This document shows positions 61,213 through 64,000 of a stretch of DNA of 64,000 nt, in pieces (the stretch's first letter is position 1; each line of letters begins with the position of its first letter). Source of the stretch: CBDHGY01 sp965263325. GTDB taxonomy: Bacteria > Pseudomonadota > Alphaproteobacteria > Caulobacterales > Hyphomonadaceae. The translations under genes were made by a program, and so were the position numbers. Below the pieces are notes generated by a model. The model was not told the origin of the DNA, made no database searches, and saw only the letters and a program-made list of their open reading frames with translations. The stretch lies in NCBI GenBank assembly GCA_965263325.1, contig CBDHGY010000002.1, forward strand, positions 868,001 through 932,000, written 5' to 3'.

Positions 61213-62589
61213 TTATAGGAGAAAGATCGTCGCGAGGCCCAGAAAACTCAAGAAGGCCATCACATCCGTTAAGGTTAATACGAAAACCGATGAAGCAACA
61301 GCCGGATCCGCGCCCATTTTCTTCAATCCGAGCGGAATAAGAATGCCCGATAGGCCGGCCCAAACGAATGTAGCAAACATGGCGAACCACAAAACCAGAG
61401 ATAGGCTAAAGTCTCCAAACCAAAACCAAGTCACGCCAGCGATAGAAGTTGCAAACAATACGCCGTTGACTATTCCGGTCAGCAACTCTCTTAGTATGGC
61501 TCGGCGTGACGCAGAGCCCTCGATCTCTTTTTCAGCAATTGCACGGACCGTAACTGCAAGTGCCTGACTGCCCGCATTCCCGCCAATGGCTGAGACGAGC
61601 GGAAGCAAAATCGCCAATGCGACTATCGCTGTGATCGTGTCGGAGAATATCGAGATAACAGCTGAAGCGATAAAAGCTGTCATCACATTGATTGCCAGCC
61701 AGGGCGCGCGGGCTTTCACAGAGTCCCAGACGGAGTCAGACCCGTCCGCCGATGACACATTGGACAGGGCGAGCAAATCTTCAGTGTTTTCTTCCTGAAT
61801 AACGTCGACCATATCGTCCACGGTGATCATGCCCACCAGCCGTCCCGCCTTGTCTTTCACAGGCGCAGAGGCAAGCGAATATTTTTGGAATTGGTAAGCA
61901 ACCTCTTCCTGATCGAGATCGACAGTAATATTCGATTCCAGGGGCTTCATTATATCGACAAGTTCTGTCTCACGCGGCATTCGAAATAGCGCCGAAAGCT
62001 CGACATATCCTTTTAAGTGATAAGTCGGATCAACGACGTAAATCTCGTAAAATCGCTCCGGAATCTCTTCCGGGTGTGTCCGTGCGTGATCAATGACATG
62101 CCCCACACTCCAGTACTCAGGTGCGGCGATAAACTCGCGCATCATCAGACGGCCAGCTGAATCTTCTTCGTAGGACAGGCCTTGCTCAAGCACCGCCCGC
62201 TCGGCGGGGGCAAGATCATCCAAAATGCGTTCGCGCCGCCCATCCTCAAGATCCTCGAGGATGGTGGTCGCATCATCTGATTCCAACTCATCGAGCGCCA
62301 CTGCAACCGCCGCGTCCGGCAGTACCTCAACGGCATCCTCTCGGTATTCATCGCGCAGTTCGATCAGAATTTCGGGTGGCAGTTCCCCGCCAAGCAGCTC
62401 CACCGCTTCTGCGAAATCATCCCCTGAGAGCTGCTCCAGCGCATCAGCCGCATCAGCCGGATGCAATCGGCTTAGCGTGCGGCTCAACCAACGCACATCT
62501 GCGTCTGCGACCGCCTCGGCGACGTCGGAAACGAGTATATCTGCGAGTGTATCTTCTAAAGGCGTATCAATTCCGTCCACAATGTTCAC
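61213..62589 (-). CDS. mgtE: magnesium transporter MgtE
   Basis: 458-aa Mg2+ channel. The N-terminal superhelical domain (about 25-130, LHPADAADALEQLSGDDFAEAVELL) and two CBS domains (135-255, ENTEDLLALSNVS at the end) sense cytosolic Mg2+. Five transmembrane helices follow (285-458) with the pore motif PLVSAIGGNAGSQALAVTVRAI. Acidic residues in N and CBS regions are those expected to bind regulatory Mg2+. Only 87 nt separate it from the upstream gene; no M-box is seen. Confidence 0.95.
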   Translation of the reverse strand: MNIVDGIDTPLEDTLADILVSDVAEAVADADVRWLSRTLSRLHPADAADALEQLSGDDFAEAVELLGGELPPEILIELRDEYREDAVEVLPDAAVAVALDELESDDATTILEDLEDGRRERILDDLAPAERAVLEQGLSYEEDSAGRLMMREFIAAPEYWSVGHVIDHARTHPEEIPERFYEIYVVDPTYHLKGYVELSALFRMPRETELVDIMKPLESNITVDLDQEEVAYQFQKYSLASAPVKDKAGRLVGMITVDDMVDVIQEENTEDLLALSNVSSADGSDSVWDSVKARAPWLAINVMTAFIASAVISIFSDTITAIVALAILLPLVSAIGGNAGSQALAVTVRAIAEKEIEGSASRRAILRELLTGIVNGVLFATSIAGVTWFWFGDFSLSLVLWFAMFATFVWAGLSGILIPLGLKKMGADPAVASSVFVLTLTDVMAFLSFLGLATIFLL

Positions 62590-62676
62590 TCCAACGAATA
62601 TGGAACAATGTCACTAAACCGACATTTTTTACTTAATCAGCAAACCACTAATTATTCTTAGCTTGCGCAGTCATCG

Positions 62677-64000
62677 TTAATCTCTCAACGAATTCCACTC
62701 CAGCCAATTAGCCAGCCATCGAATGAAGAGAAATAACAAGATGGACAATCCCAACGCAGCGCAGACTTGCGATATACTCTCAAGCTGAATGTTCCAAAAG
62801 GAATGACTCCCCGCAGAAACCACATCAAGTTCTCGCAAAGACGCGGCGAGAAAATTTCCAGTTGGTTCAGCGAGTACCGCTGCCGGAGTAATAGCAAAGC
62901 CCAATTGAAATAAAAGACGCTCGATTCCGATGCTTCTGGCACGTAGCAGGTTTTGAAGATCGCTCAACATTCCTTCGACAATAGCCGTATAGTTTCGAGT
63001 GCGAATATCCAAATTCCAGGCATCCTCCAAATGGCTCAGTATTTTGATGGCAGATGGGCTTTTGTTAAAATCTGAATATTTCTCACCGAGAGCGCTTACA
63101 AATTGTCTATCAGCTGTCTTCAAACGAACGCGTAACTTTACAACCGCTGACATCAATCCTTCGATGTCTGTTTGGTTTAGTCTTTTCAGAGACGATGACC
63201 GCTTCTTCTTTCCTTTTTTACTTCCCTCATTTGCATTTACAATTTCAGAGTACCGCGCCTCCAGCTTTGTGATTGAGCTGGCTATTTCGTCGAGAATTTC
63301 TGCTTGAGATGCACTGGCACCAACAACTGCTTTCAAGAGCGACTTCTCGAGTGGCTGCATTTGCCAATCGTCGAATAGCACAACGCCGTCTTGAGTGATG
63401 GTTGCAAAGCCTCCACGGAGGGGAACAGTGGCATAGTCGCCATCGCGGTCGATGCCAGACGATGGTACCAAACCCGAAGCGCCGCCGTCTGGCTGAGTCA
63501 GTGAAGCGAGGAAGCGTTGGACTGTTGGTGTTCTTGTGGCTGAGCAATCCTCACTAATAACGCCTGCCCATTTTAAAGATACAATCTTCTTCCCATTTAC
63601 AACTTCAACAACCTGCCGATCGGCAAGCGATTGAAGCGAATACGGCTCTTCTGATTGATTAGGGACTACAGACCCGCTACCAGCATGCACCTTTATAGTT
63701 TTTACAGGATTGCAAACACCCCATACGATCTCGCGTAGCGCCTTCCATGACAGAAGAGTGCCACCTTTTATATTGGGTTGGCCATTTAGTGCGGGCAGAT
63801 GCCTCGGTTCCGCAAGAAACTGAAAATCTCCACCTCCATTCCACCAGGGCTCGTTCCATTTATTGTCTTCAACGCCAGGCAGATTTCGCGGCAAGTCCGA
63901 CGGTCGCTCTTCTCCTAGCTTCAGCCACTCCGCACACTCTGCGGCCTCAAAAGCCCTCCAAATAGGTTCGAGCGTTACTCCCGCGTCTGGATTGGCCGAA
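62677..64000 (-). CDS. uncharacterised membrane protein, N-terminus beyond window
   Basis: The frame is open to the right edge (441 codons visible), so the start is missing; an internal TTG at 63894 should not be taken as the start. The visible part includes WNEPWWNGGGDFQFL, a beta-rich segment with a Gly/Asp-rich stretch, a basic linker (GSKKGKKKRSSSLKRL), helical segments, and a C-terminal transmembrane helix (ALGLSILLFLFIRWLANWL), preceded by a weaker hydrophobic stretch. No family recognised. Confidence 0.6.
   Translation of the reverse strand, partial: SANPDAGVTLEPIWRAFEAAECAEWLKLGEERPSDLPRNLPGVEDNKWNEPWWNGGGDFQFLAEPRHLPALNGQPNIKGGTLLSWKALREIVWGVCNPVKTIKVHAGSGSVVPNQSEEPYSLQSLADRQVVEVVNGKKIVSLKWAGVISEDCSATRTPTVQRFLASLTQPDGGASGLVPSSGIDRDGDYATVPLRGGFATITQDGVVLFDDWQMQPLEKSLLKAVVGASASQAEILDEIASSITKLEARYSEIVNANEGSKKGKKKRSSSLKRLNQTDIEGLMSAVVKLRVRLKTADRQFVSALGEKYSDFNKSPSAIKILSHLEDAWNLDIRTRNYTAIVEGMLSDLQNLLRARSIGIERLLFQLGFAITPAAVLAEPTGNFLAASLRELDVVSAGSHSFWNIQLESISQVCAALGLSILLFLFIRWLANWLEWNSLRD

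Noticed and set aside
1..64000. CRISPR arrays, insertion sequences, integrases
   Set aside because: No regularly spaced direct repeats and no transposase or integrase motifs were found in any reading frame.

Overview
The window looks like chromosomal DNA of an aerobic alphaproteobacterium of moderate GC (about half, judged by eye), most likely in or near the Caulobacterales/Hyphomonadales. Support for this comes from a PopZ-type (DUF2497) polar organiser, a K+-insensitive membrane pyrophosphatase, the order bamE / ubiquinol-cytochrome c chaperone / plsX / fabH / ihfA / MerR, the nagZ-scpA-scpB run, and a polysaccharide locus that resembles Caulobacter holdfast loci. No insertion sequence, integrase, phage structural gene or CRISPR array was seen. 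The genus is not determined.

Layout. 1-4.1 kb is a minus-strand operon with overlapping genes (SPOR protein, nagZ, scpA, scpB, then a lipoprotein cut by the window edge). 4.1-20.1 kb is mostly housekeeping: dNTPase-like protein, erpA, FkbM methyltransferase, nitroreductase, DUF1287 protein, xthA, ilvD, isoaspartyl peptidase, valS, popZ, a TolC-family protein and a Pcm-like protein. 20.3-21.9 kb holds an epimerase, tRNA-Asn, a decayed tRNA-like remnant and tRNA-Cys.

21.9-37.1 kb is a surface-polysaccharide locus. A minus-strand arm carries a Wzz-type protein, two CelD/FemAB-like N-acyltransferases, a cupin-like oxygenase and an initiating sugar-phosphate transferase. A divergent, tightly overlapping plus-strand arm carries GT4, Wzy, two GT2 enzymes, a polysaccharide deacetylase, a Wzx flippase and a glycosidase-like lipoprotein. 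Together they could build, modify, flip, polymerise and trim one polymer. An outer-membrane export protein and a tyrosine kinase are not in the window.

37.1-42.3 kb is the most unusual part. It holds a LuxR-type regulator, an unrecognised 227-aa gene and, divergent from the latter across a perfect 14-bp-arm palindrome, a 954-aa protein. That protein joins a complete Orn/Lys/Arg-decarboxylase-like PLP module, a GNAT-like middle region and a C-terminal SET (lysine methyltransferase) domain with a post-SET cysteine cluster. It is the best candidate here for an undescribed system. A 12-codon reading frame with a good ribosome binding site lies just downstream, on the other strand.

42.3-50.3 kb encodes envelope and signalling functions: a CHASE2-EAL phosphodiesterase, a SUMF1-fold protein lacking the FGE catalytic cysteines, an OmpA-like protein and a secreted DUF1501/DUF1800 pair. 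50.4-64 kb returns to housekeeping: tRNA-Pro, a MerR-type regulator, ihfA, fabH, plsX, cytochrome bc1 chaperone, bamE, hppA, thiL, a cNMP-binding patatin phospholipase, a membrane-anchored lysozyme-like protein with a substituted catalytic Thr, mgtE, and an unrecognised gene cut by the right edge.
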